NCBI RefSeq assembly: GCF_024170005.1
Contig: NZ_JALJXJ010000017.1
Coordinates: 117,328 to 181,327, forward strand
From: Azospirillum lipoferum
GTDB taxonomy: Bacteria; Pseudomonadota; Alphaproteobacteria; Azospirillales; Azospirillaceae
Reading direction: 5' to 3'
DNA length: 64,000 nucleotides
Positions 1 to 8,355 of the stretch are shown piece after piece; the first letter of the stretch is position 1; every line of letters begins with the position of its first letter. The notes under the pieces are model-generated. The model was not told where the DNA came from and did no database searches. It was given only the letters and a program-made list of their open reading frames with translations. The position numbers and the translations under genes are program-made.

Positions 1-1
1 C

Positions 2-319
2 ATCGACTACTGCGATACCTGGGCCGACGTCGTGACCGACGCCGGCTACGTCGCCGGCCTCTATGTCGGCGCCGACTGCGGCCTCACCGGCGAGCAGATC
101 GCCACCACCCGGACGCGCTATTTCTGGCGTTCGGGCAGCACCGTCCCCGACGTGCCGGGGCGCGGCTACTGTCTGCTGCAGACGATCGCCGCCAACACTT
201 CGCTCGATGGCGTGGCCTACGATGACGACGCCGTGCAGACCGATCGGACGGGCAACACGCCCTTCTGGCTGACCCGCGCGCCGCCGGCAGCCACCCCACC
301 GGAGGAGGACAGCCCATGA
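2..319 (+). CDS. DUF1906 (glycoside-hydrolase-like) protein, 3' part
   Basis: Only the C-terminal ~105 residues are in the window; the frame is already open at the left edge, so the true start lies upstream. The visible segment (AGYVAGLYVGADCGLTGEQI, then a GYC..Q stretch, a DGVAYDDD stretch and a terminal PFWL) looks like the end of the Rv2525c-like/DUF1906 family, a TIM-barrel domain related to glycoside hydrolases. Its stop codon overlaps the ATG of the next gene (ATGA), so it is probably translationally coupled to the injection-system cargo gene. A role in cell-wall or surface-polysaccharide handling for the particle is possible but is inference. The family call rests on a fragment. Confidence 0.6.
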   Translation: MDYCDTWADVVTDAGYVAGLYVGADCGLTGEQIATTRTRYFWRSGSTVPDVPGRGYCLLQTIAANTSLDGVAYDDDAVQTDRTGNTPFWLTRAPPAATPPEEDSP

Positions 320-3018
320 CCACCCATGCCACGCTGCGGCGTGCCGATACCCGTCCGGCGCAGACCTCCGACACCGCCGGGACGGCACGCGCCGCAGGTC
401 CCCAGCACGCCATCCTGACGCAACTGGCGGCTGACCTGAACGCCCGCTCCGGGGTGAGGCAGTTCGCCGATGCGGCGCCCGGCCAGCGGACGCCGGCTGC
501 GGGCCGCAACCGCACGGGGCTTCCCGACACACTGAAAGCCGGAATCGAAGCGCTGTCGGGCGTATCGCTGGACGATGTCCGCGTCTACCGGAACTCGCCC
601 AAGCCCGCGGGAATGCAAGCCCTGGCCTACACACAGGGGACCGACATCCATGTCGGACCGGGACAGGAGCAACATCTGCCGCACGAAGCCTGGCACGCCG
701 TGCAGCAGAAGCAGGGCCGGGTCCGGGCAACCACGCAGATGAAGAATGCCACGCCGCTCAACGACGATGCACAGTTGGAGAGGGAAGCAGACGTGATGGG
801 TGCGCAGGCGGTCCAAATGATGACGCGCGCGCCAATGGTCGGCACCACCGACGCCGCCCCCCTGCGGATCGCCCTGCCCGGATTGGCGGTTGTTCAGCGC
901 AAGTATGCGCCGACCAGAAAGGGTGAGGTCGTCTGGGTGAAGCCCGCAGGCAGCGTCGATTGGGTGAAGGCCACATTCATTTCGGACGACGGCCGGGCCT
1001 GGAACTTCAGGTCCGAAGACGGCGGAACCATCTCAATTTCCAACAGGAACAACATCAGCCAGGACAATCCTGCCGAGTACGGCGATGGAAATGACAAAGA
1101 GACGCTGTTCGATCAAAAAAGCGCATATTCAGTGTGCCAGCATCCCGACTGCGGGAAAAAATACAAGAACTGGCATGAACTGTACAGACACGTCAGAACC
1201 AACCACGATTTTCCCAAGCAGGAGAAATATCCCTATGCCCTTCTCGGTGGGCAGGGAGCCAGTTCCTACGTGCTCAACAGGAACAGGACAGGTAAAGAAT
1301 GGAGTGCGACCTTCCATTCGAAGAAGACAGGCAACAACATGCATTCCGAATGGAACGGCGCCGAATTCCTGCCCCGGAAGAAAGTGAAGCTGGATAAGCA
1401 GAGCCGAACGGAGAGAGCCGGGAGAGGTGACGAAGAAGGGATGGAGCACGATCACGGTGTGATCGATCACAGCCTCGTCACTTCCAGTTTCCAGGACTTC
1501 ATGGATGAAAATGGAAAGCACACCAGCTTCTTCTACACAGGAGAGCCGCATTGTGGCCTCTGCTCGCTCTCGCTGCAATCGGCTCGCCTTCCTACGGTCT
1601 ATCCGACGGAGGCGGAGCCCAGCCAATCGCAGAGCTACAGGGTGCCCTGGTTCGCTCCGAACATGGAAGAGGTCGCGGCCAGATTGGGTAGCCAGCTCCC
1701 CCGTGAAGGCAACCCGCTGGTTCTCGACAAGAAAAAGATGAAGAATGTCACGAAACCCCGCATAAAATACAACCGCACTTTGAAAATCAGAGATAAATCC
1801 ATAAATAAAACGGATAAAAATCAGCAAAAACGGTATATTTTGCAATCGATTGCTTTGAACAAAAAAGCCTATGAAGATTTCTTTTCCGCTCTTGGAGAAA
1901 TTGAGGGGCCAATCAGCCAACAGACAATATTGGAGCAGCTTGCCAAGACACCGGTGCCAATGGCTCCCGACACGTTCGATCAGTATGACCCTTTGTCACG
2001 GGACGCCAAGCGCGGCGGCAAGACCAAGAAGTCATCCAAGCCGCCGCAACCGAGCCAGATCCTGACCGGCATGGACGGGCAGTCCACGCTCACCGCGTAC
2101 GAGACGACAGGGGACGGCAGTTGCGGCATCCATGCCATGTTCGGCACCCCCGACGAAGATGGATGCTACACCGCAGCGGATGCCCCGCAGCGCCGCGAAG
2201 CGTTGGCGCAACGGATCGAGACCGGCAACGTGGACGGTGGACGCTATCACCTGATGCTGTCTGATCTGGTGGAGGAAACCGTTCTACGCCGGATGCGCAA
2301 CGCCAGAGCGCAACTCACACCGGATCAGGCGCTGCTGTGGAACCAGTTCCGCCAGATACCGGGGTTCCGCAACGCGCTACGCGACCGTATGGCCCCGCAT
2401 GATGAAACGGATGCGATTCTCCGCGACGACAGGGCCGACCTGCTGCGACGATACCGTGAGCAGCTGGGTACGGTGCCCGCCATCCAGGCTTTTCTGGTCG
2501 ACGAGATCATGCAGTCGGATGCGAAGTCGGACCGGGATGCACGCCGCCGCTTGGAAAGATGTGCCTCCGGCGGGCGCGCTGCGCTTTTGATGACATTTGA
2601 TCCCGACTATCTCGAACGGGTCATCGAGGCGAATTTCGACGGCGTGGTGGCGCTCGACACCAGCGACATCAAGGACGACGTCGAGCAGTACCATGCGGAG
2701 CGCGAGCAGGCGGGGAACGACCGCCGGGCCGAGATGGACGGCCTTGTGAACGGTCACATTGCCGAACTGCGCAACGCCTATGCGGCTGTGGTTCGCAATC
2801 CGGCCTACTACCTGCGCGAGGAGGATCTCAGGGAAGTGGCGACCATGGAGAACCGTGGCCTGCACATCCACCGTCGTCACGACCAGAATCCCGACAGTTT
2901 CGTCAATGCGGTGACGCACGACGGCCCCAATCCATTCGTGATCTTCCACGAGGGTGCCCACTATGAGCGGGCTGAGGAGCAAGCCCGCACGGGTCGCCGC
3001 TCCAAGTCCAGAAAATAA
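316..3018 (+). CDS. eCIS cargo protein: DUF4157 + zinc finger + deaminase-like + OTU-like protease
   Basis: 900 aa protein with recognisable modules in order. Residues ~70-150 match the DUF4157 domain found on extracellular contractile injection system cargo, including the HEAWH metalloprotease-like motif (H123, E124, H127). Residues 192-195 are VVQR, a short junction also present in the second cargo protein of this locus. C274-C279-H292-H297 form a C-X4-C-X12-H-X4-H zinc finger. H343-S-E345 followed by PHCGLC (C413, C416) resembles the HxE...PCxxC zinc site of nucleic-acid deaminases. Residues ~595-890 look OTU-like: GDGSCGIHA with Cys603, and GAHYERAEE with His882. The middle (nt ~1050-1900) is clearly AT-richer than the ends. 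It precedes the tape-measure gene by 9 bp. The eCIS link is well supported. The deaminase and OTU activities are motif-based inference. Confidence 0.8.
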   Translation: MTTHATLRRADTRPAQTSDTAGTARAAGPQHAILTQLAADLNARSGVRQFADAAPGQRTPAAGRNRTGLPDTLKAGIEALSGVSLDDVRVYRNSPKPAGMQALAYTQGTDIHVGPGQEQHLPHEAWHAVQQKQGRVRATTQMKNATPLNDDAQLEREADVMGAQAVQMMTRAPMVGTTDAAPLRIALPGLAVVQRKYAPTRKGEVVWVKPAGSVDWVKATFISDDGRAWNFRSEDGGTISISNRNNISQDNPAEYGDGNDKETLFDQKSAYSVCQHPDCGKKYKNWHELYRHVRTNHDFPKQEKYPYALLGGQGASSYVLNRNRTGKEWSATFHSKKTGNNMHSEWNGAEFLPRKKVKLDKQSRTERAGRGDEEGMEHDHGVIDHSLVTSSFQDFMDENGKHTSFFYTGEPHCGLCSLSLQSARLPTVYPTEAEPSQSQSYRVPWFAPNMEEVAARLGSQLPREGNPLVLDKKKMKNVTKPRIKYNRTLKIRDKSINKTDKNQQKRYILQSIALNKKAYEDFFSALGEIEGPISQQTILEQLAKTPVPMAPDTFDQYDPLSRDAKRGGKTKKSSKPPQPSQILTGMDGQSTLTAYETTGDGSCGIHAMFGTPDEDGCYTAADAPQRREALAQRIETGNVDGGRYHLMLSDLVEETVLRRMRNARAQLTPDQALLWNQFRQIPGFRNALRDRMAPHDETDAILRDDRADLLRRYREQLGTVPAIQAFLVDEIMQSDAKSDRDARRRLERCASGGRAALLMTFDPDYLERVIEANFDGVVALDTSDIKDDVEQYHAEREQAGNDRRAEMDGLVNGHIAELRNAYAAVVRNPAYYLREEDLREVATMENRGLHIHRRHDQNPDSFVNAVTHDGPNPFVIFHEGAHYERAEEQARTGRRSKSRK

Positions 3019-3027
3019 GCCCGCGGA

Positions 3028-6000
3028 ATGACAGTGCGCGCAACGCATCACATAGGCCGCCTCACCGTCGAGTGTGCGGTGGCCGATCTCGATAGTGCGC
3101 TGGCGCTGCGTGCGCGCGTCGAGGACATGGCGCGGCAGGCCATGCCGCCGGTACTGGAACGCGTGTTCGACGCCCTGGTGCCGGACGGCCGCCACCTGCG
3201 CCTGGGCCGGCTCGACCTCGACCTCGGCACCGTCGCCGCCGACCGGCTGGAACAGGAGTTGCCGGCGGCGCTGGAGCGGGCGCTGAGCGATGCGCTCACC
3301 GGCGCCATCGCCGCGGCGCTCCACGCGCCCGTCCCGGACGGCCGCTTTATGGAGCCGGGCGAGGCACTGCTCGACCGCTTCGACGCCTACCTTGCCAGCG
3401 GAACCATGCCGTTCGGTGCCGCAACCGCCGCCGACCCCACCGAGGATCTGCGCCGCCTGCTCGCCGAGCGGCCGGCGGCGCTGGCAGCCCTGCTGCACCG
3501 GCGCGCTACCGACCGCCATGCGCTGGAACGGCTGGTCCTGCAAGCCGGCACGGCCGAACTGCGCGCCCTGCTGGCTCTGCTGGCACCCGCAGACGCCACG
3601 GTCATCCTCACCTATCTGGCCGAACTGCTGCGCTTGCACCGCAAGGTGCCGGCGCTGCCGATCAGCGGGTCGGCACTGGAACGGCGGCTGTGGCTGCTGA
3701 CCCTGGACCACCTTCTGCGCGACGCCGGAACGCGTTTCAACCGTCGGATGTATCTTCGCTTCCTGGTCGCCGGCGCGGCGCGGGCCGAGGGGATCGCCTA
3801 CGCCGCGCTGCTGCTCGCCCTGCGCGCGGCGGCGGCGCGGACGCGGCGGCAGCGGCCACTGGGCGATTCGCTGCCGGGGCTGCTCGACGCATTGGCGGCC
3901 GAGCTGCCGGCCGACGCGGACGCACCGGCCGCCGATGGCGGCGAAGACGATGCGTTCCTCCTGGCGGAGGCCGGCGACGTAATGCCGCTGCTGGCGCTGC
4001 TGCGTCGCCGTGCCGACGACGACGCCATCCTGTCGCTGACCGCCAGGTTGAGCGGCGCGGTCTTCGCCCGGCTGGTCCGGGCGCTGGAGCCGCAGCACGC
4101 CGCGCTCATCCTCGTCTATGTCGCCGAACTGTCCAGGACGCACCGCGCCGAGGCGCTTCTGACCCTGTCCGACGCCGCCTTCGAGCCGCTGCTGCGCCTT
4201 GTGGTGCTGCGTCTGCTTCTGCGCGACGCCGGTACGCAATTCAACCGCCGCTCTTGGCTGCGCAGGCTTCTCCACGATCTCGCCGCGCAGGAGGATGTCC
4301 CCTATGACCGCTTGCTCGCCACGCTGACGCAGGCCATGCGGCGGTTGCGCCATCGCCTGCCCCCCACGGCATCGCTGCCGGCGCTGATCGGCGATCTCGC
4401 CGCCGAACTGCCGGCCGGGCGCGGCGCAGCTCTCCCCTGGCCACCGGAGCGCGACCCCGCCATGCGGCGCCTGACGGCATCGCTGAAGCGCCGAGGCACG
4501 GCAACCGGGCGACACTCCCCGCTGCCACAGGGACGGGCTCGGACGGCGCTGGTGGAGGCGTTGGCCACCGACACTTCAGTGGCGTGGCGACGGTTGGCCG
4601 AGCGGACGGCGGCGGCGGACCGTGCCGGCCTGTTGCGCTGGCTGACCGCCGACCCCGCTCTGCTCATCCGCTTCGCCGCAGCGCTGGGCGACAGGCGGCG
4701 TGACGACTGGCTGGCGGCGCTCGATCCCGCCGACGGCGCCGGAGCACGGGCGGCCGTGCGGGAACTGCGGCGGCTGCACGCCGGACAGCCGCTGACGCCA
4801 CTCGACGGCGAGGCGTTCGCCCGACTGGTGTGGACGCTGACCGTCCAGGCGCTGGCGGGCGGCGTCAGGCCTCCGGCCGGCCGCACCGCCCTGCTGCGCG
4901 ACCTGCTGGCCCGGCTGGCGAGGCACCAAGGCATCCCGACCAGCGGGTTGACGGCGGCGCTGTGGCCGCGGGTGGCCGACCCCGCCCTGCGCGCGGCGCT
5001 GCCTGGCGCCAACCCGCCGGATCCGCCGGATCCGTTGACCCTCGTCGAAGGCTTCCTGCGCACGGGCGAGCCACCGGCCGGCGGGCCGGCGCTGGCCGAG
5101 GCGGCGGAAAGCCATGCACCGGGCCTTGCCGCGCTTCTGCGCCGTCTGGTTGCCGCCGATGCCGGTCGCACGGCGGCATTGATCGGGCGGCTCCTTGCCT
5201 GGCTGCCGCCCGAAGACATCGTCGACTGTCTGCAGCCAGGCCGTACGGTGGCCGCGGCACGATGGGCGGCCGTGCAGACAGGCGATGCGGGCGGCGACGG
5301 CGCATCGGCGTGGAGCGCCGTGCTGGACCACATCCTGCGCGGTGAGCCGGTGCCGGAGGCGCCCGGCACGGTGACCGACGCCCTTCCCGAAGCGGAGCGG
5401 GCGGCTCTGCTGCGCCATTGGCTGGACCGTGGCGCTCTGCCGGACTGGGCACCGCCCGGCACCCTCCCCTCGGATCTGCTCGACGGGCTGACCGCGTGGC
5501 CGCTGGCCGAGGTTTTGACCCTGTTCGGCGACACCGACGCCGGGCCCAATGCCGCCCGCCTGCGACGCGCCGCCGACCGGCTCGGCTGGTCACGGGCGGA
5601 GGCGGCGCTGCGCCGGCTGGCGCCCTGGGTGTTCGCCACCGACGGCCCACTGTCCGCCCGGATGCATGGCCTTGCCGAGGGCGAACGGCGCGATTTGTCC
5701 CTGCGCGCAGTCGCCGCAACGCTGTCGGGCCAGCCGTTCGACCTCGAAGCGCTGGACACGCCGCCGGATCCGACCGTCTCCGGGACGGCGGACAGCGTCG
5801 ACGTCCCGGCCAACCGCGCCGCGCTGATCGCCTTCCTGGCCGGCGCCGTGCCGACGCCGGCCTTCGGCGACGGCTTGATCCGCCTGACCCTGGCGTTGGC
5901 CGACGCCCGCGACCCGGAACTGGACGCCGCCCTGTGCAACGGGCTGTCCCGCGCCGGCGTCCGTGCCGGCTGGGTGGCGGTGATGCCCGACGAGATCCTG

Positions 6001-6936
6001 GCGAGGCTGGTTCACCGGCTGGAACCGGGCTGGGCACGCCCGCTGCTGGCCCTGACCACCGTGCTGACGGCGGCATGGCGGCAGGCGGCGGCGCCCGACC
6101 GCCGTGGCGATGCCCGCCGGCTGGTCTGGAGCCGGCTGTTCGCGGTGTTGGCCGGCCCGCGGGCATCGACGATGCGCGCCACCGCCGACCGCCTGATCGC
6201 CGGGTTGACCGGCGGCGACCCTGAAGACGGCAGACGCGAGGCCCCGGATCCAGTCATCAGGGATCCGGTGACCACCGCCCGCGTCCTCGCCCGCGCCCGC
6301 GAGCTGGCCCGCGACGGCGGCTACACCGGCCTGTCGGCCCTTCTCCGTCCGCGCCCGCCACGCCGGCCACCGCCACCGGCGCCGCGCCGGGGGTCCGACC
6401 GCGCCGGCGATTCCGGCGTCGGCGAGACGCTTTACGTCGGCAATGCCGGGCTGATCCTGTTCAACCCGTTCCTGCCGCATTTCTTCGAGCGGCTCGGGGT
6501 GCTCACCCACGGCGGCGATGGCGCGCCGGCCATCGTCGGGACCGATGCGGCCTCGCGCGCCGTCCACCTCCTCCAATATCTCGTCGACGAGCACTGCGAC
6601 CGTCCGGAACCGCAGCTCGTGCTGAACAAGCTGTTGTGCGGCGTCGTGGCGTCGGCGCCGGTCCTGCGCGCGATCGAGCCGACGGAGGCGGAGCGCAGCG
6701 TCTGCGATGAGATGCTGCGCGCGGTGATCGGCAACTGGACGATCATCCGCAACACTTCGCCAGCCGGTCTGCGCGAGACCTTCCTGCAGCGCGAGGGACG
6801 GCTGCAACGGGGCAACGACCGCTGGACCTTGGAGATTCAGCGCAAGACCGTCGACATCCTGACCGATCAGGTCCCGTGGAACCGTTCGGTCGTCTACCAC
6901 CGCTGGATGGCGGCCCCGATCCACGTCACATGGTGA
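3028..6936 (+). CDS. contractile injection system tape measure protein (Afp14-like)
   Basis: 1302 aa. The N-terminus (HHIGRLTVECAV..., then a DLDLG segment) and especially the C-terminus (residues ~1136-1302: YVGNAGLILFNPFLPHFFE, LVLNKLLCGV, NTSPAGLRETFLQR, VPWNRSVVYHRWM) match the CIS tape-measure family that sets sheath/tube length in Afp/PVC-type particles. The middle is a helical, Ala/Leu/Arg-rich region with duplicated segments: LLRDAGTRFNRR at residues 229-240 and LLRDAGTQFNRR at 397-408, a spacing of 168 residues, plus a weaker third copy. A Pro/Arg-rich linker (~1108-1125) precedes the C-terminal module. It lies between the cargo gene and the AAA+ gene, the order usual for the end of eCIS operons. 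Confidence 0.9.
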   Translation: MTVRATHHIGRLTVECAVADLDSALALRARVEDMARQAMPPVLERVFDALVPDGRHLRLGRLDLDLGTVAADRLEQELPAALERALSDALTGAIAAALHAPVPDGRFMEPGEALLDRFDAYLASGTMPFGAATAADPTEDLRRLLAERPAALAALLHRRATDRHALERLVLQAGTAELRALLALLAPADATVILTYLAELLRLHRKVPALPISGSALERRLWLLTLDHLLRDAGTRFNRRMYLRFLVAGAARAEGIAYAALLLALRAAAARTRRQRPLGDSLPGLLDALAAELPADADAPAADGGEDDAFLLAEAGDVMPLLALLRRRADDDAILSLTARLSGAVFARLVRALEPQHAALILVYVAELSRTHRAEALLTLSDAAFEPLLRLVVLRLLLRDAGTQFNRRSWLRRLLHDLAAQEDVPYDRLLATLTQAMRRLRHRLPPTASLPALIGDLAAELPAGRGAALPWPPERDPAMRRLTASLKRRGTATGRHSPLPQGRARTALVEALATDTSVAWRRLAERTAAADRAGLLRWLTADPALLIRFAAALGDRRRDDWLAALDPADGAGARAAVRELRRLHAGQPLTPLDGEAFARLVWTLTVQALAGGVRPPAGRTALLRDLLARLARHQGIPTSGLTAALWPRVADPALRAALPGANPPDPPDPLTLVEGFLRTGEPPAGGPALAEAAESHAPGLAALLRRLVAADAGRTAALIGRLLAWLPPEDIVDCLQPGRTVAAARWAAVQTGDAGGDGASAWSAVLDHILRGEPVPEAPGTVTDALPEAERAALLRHWLDRGALPDWAPPGTLPSDLLDGLTAWPLAEVLTLFGDTDAGPNAARLRRAADRLGWSRAEAALRRLAPWVFATDGPLSARMHGLAEGERRDLSLRAVAATLSGQPFDLEALDTPPDPTVSGTADSVDVPANRAALIAFLAGAVPTPAFGDGLIRLTLALADARDPELDAALCNGLSRAGVRAGWVAVMPDEILARLVHRLEPGWARPLLALTTVLTAAWRQAAAPDRRGDARRLVWSRLFAVLAGPRASTMRATADRLIAGLTGGDPEDGRREAPDPVIRDPVTTARVLARARELARDGGYTGLSALLRPRPPRRPPPPAPRRGSDRAGDSGVGETLYVGNAGLILFNPFLPHFFERLGVLTHGGDGAPAIVGTDAASRAVHLLQYLVDEHCDRPEPQLVLNKLLCGVVASAPVLRAIEPTEAERSVCDEMLRAVIGNWTIIRNTSPAGLRETFLQREGRLQRGNDRWTLEIQRKTVDILTDQVPWNRSVVYHRWMAAPIHVTW

Positions 6937-6944
6937 GCCCGGAC

Positions 6945-8318
6945 ATGACGAATTGCCCCACCCCACCTGCAGCCCGGTCCGCCTCCGCCCCCGCCCTCGA
7001 ACGCGAGCTGGCATGGTTCCAGGAGACGCTGAGCCACCGCTTCGCTCTGCATCTCGGCACCTTGGCGGAGGATGGAGGGGGGTGGCCGGCACCGCCCGAC
7101 CATACCGGCGACGATGGCCCCTTCGCCACGGCGCTGCGCCGGCTCGACCCGACGCCGGCCGAGCGGCTGGTTCTGATGCTGGCGCTGGCGCCCTACCTCG
7201 CGCCAGAGGCGCTCGACCCCTTCCTCCTGCAGAACGAGGCGACGGGCCGGCGGTTCAGCGAACTCGGCGGCCAGGTCGGGCAGTCGCATACCGGCATCCT
7301 GCCAACCGTCGAGACGGCGCTCTTCCTGCTAGCCGGCACCGACCGCGCGGCACGCATCGCGGCACTTCCGCTTTTCAAGCCGGAGCACCGGCTTGTCCGC
7401 CAGGGCATCCTCACGGTCGAGCACCGCCACCCGGAAGAGCCACCCGCCGCCGCGGTACTGGGCATGTCGCGCGATCACCTGGAACGGTTGCTGACGGGCG
7501 GCGACTACACATGGCCGCCCGGCGAGGGCTTCCCGGCCGAGCGCATCACCACGCCGCTCGACTGGGACGACCTCGTGCTCGACGACGCGACACGCCGGCA
7601 GATCGGGATGATCGACAGCTGGATCCGCCATTCGCATACGCTCCTGCACGATTGGCGGCTGGCGCGGCGGCTCAAACCCGGCTACCGCTGCCTGTTCTAC
7701 GGCGGCCCCGGCACCGGCAAGACGCTGACCGCCTGCCTGCTCGGCAAGAGCCATGGATTGCCAGTCTACCGCGTCGACCTGTCGCGGGTGGTGTCGAAGT
7801 GGATCGGCGAAACCGAGAAGAATCTGGCCGCGCTGTTCGACCGCGCCCAGCATCATGACTGGATCCTGTTCTTCGACGAGGCCGAGGCCCTGTTCGGCAA
7901 GCGCACCGACGCACAGTCGGCCAACGACCGTTCGGCCAACCAGCAGATCGCCTATCTGCTCCAGCGGCTGGAGGATTTTCCCGGCGTCGTCATCCTGGCG
8001 ACCAACCAGCGTGGGCACATGGACGAGGCGTTCGCACGCCGTTTCCAGTCCTCCATCCTCTTCCCCATGCCGGACCGCGAGGCGCGCCGCAAGCTGTGGG
8101 AGGACATGTTCGCGACGGGCGCGGTCCCGCTGGCCGGGGACATCGACTTCGAAGCCTTGGCAGACCGGCACGAACTGGCCGGCGGCGCCATCGTCAACGT
8201 TCTGCGGCACGCCTGCCTGCTGGCGGTGGAGCGCGAGCCGCCCCGCGTCCAGCTTGCCGACATCATGAGCGGCATCCGTCAGGAGCTGCGCAAGGAGGGG
8301 CACTACCTCACCCGCTGA
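6945..8318 (+). CDS. AAA+ ATPase of the contractile injection system (Afp15-like)
   Basis: 457 aa from the ATG at 6945, which has a GGTGAG ribosome-binding site 8 nt upstream. An in-frame ATG at 6930 overlapping the tape-measure stop is possible. The ATG at 6876 would overlap the previous gene by 60 nt and is less likely. Walker A is GGPGTGKT (Lys259), Walker B LFFDEAEALF (Asp311-Glu312), followed by a sensor-1 ATNQ segment and an arginine-finger FARRF. The N-terminal ~200 residues are the helical extension typical of eCIS ATPases, which act in particle assembly in the cytoplasm. The gene is immediately downstream of the tape measure and convergent with the minus-strand cargo gene. Confidence 0.9.
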   Translation: MTNCPTPPAARSASAPALERELAWFQETLSHRFALHLGTLAEDGGGWPAPPDHTGDDGPFATALRRLDPTPAERLVLMLALAPYLAPEALDPFLLQNEATGRRFSELGGQVGQSHTGILPTVETALFLLAGTDRAARIAALPLFKPEHRLVRQGILTVEHRHPEEPPAAAVLGMSRDHLERLLTGGDYTWPPGEGFPAERITTPLDWDDLVLDDATRRQIGMIDSWIRHSHTLLHDWRLARRLKPGYRCLFYGGPGTGKTLTACLLGKSHGLPVYRVDLSRVVSKWIGETEKNLAALFDRAQHHDWILFFDEAEALFGKRTDAQSANDRSANQQIAYLLQRLEDFPGVVILATNQRGHMDEAFARRFQSSILFPMPDREARRKLWEDMFATGAVPLAGDIDFEALADRHELAGGAIVNVLRHACLLAVEREPPRVQLADIMSGIRQELRKEGHYLTR

Positions 8319-8355
8319 CGGGCGCCCCCTGCCGGCCAACTCCGCACCGTAGCCC

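Noticed and set aside
2377..4515. Long minus-strand open frame (712 codons) opposite the cargo and tape-measure genes
   Set aside because: Low-complexity Arg/Gln/Gly-rich translation typical of antisense in GC-rich DNA; the plus-strand genes have clear family signatures.
6876..6944. Upstream start for the AAA+ ATPase
   Set aside because: Would overlap the conserved end of the tape-measure protein by 60 nt and has no ribosome site; ATG 6945 has GGTGAG at 8 nt.
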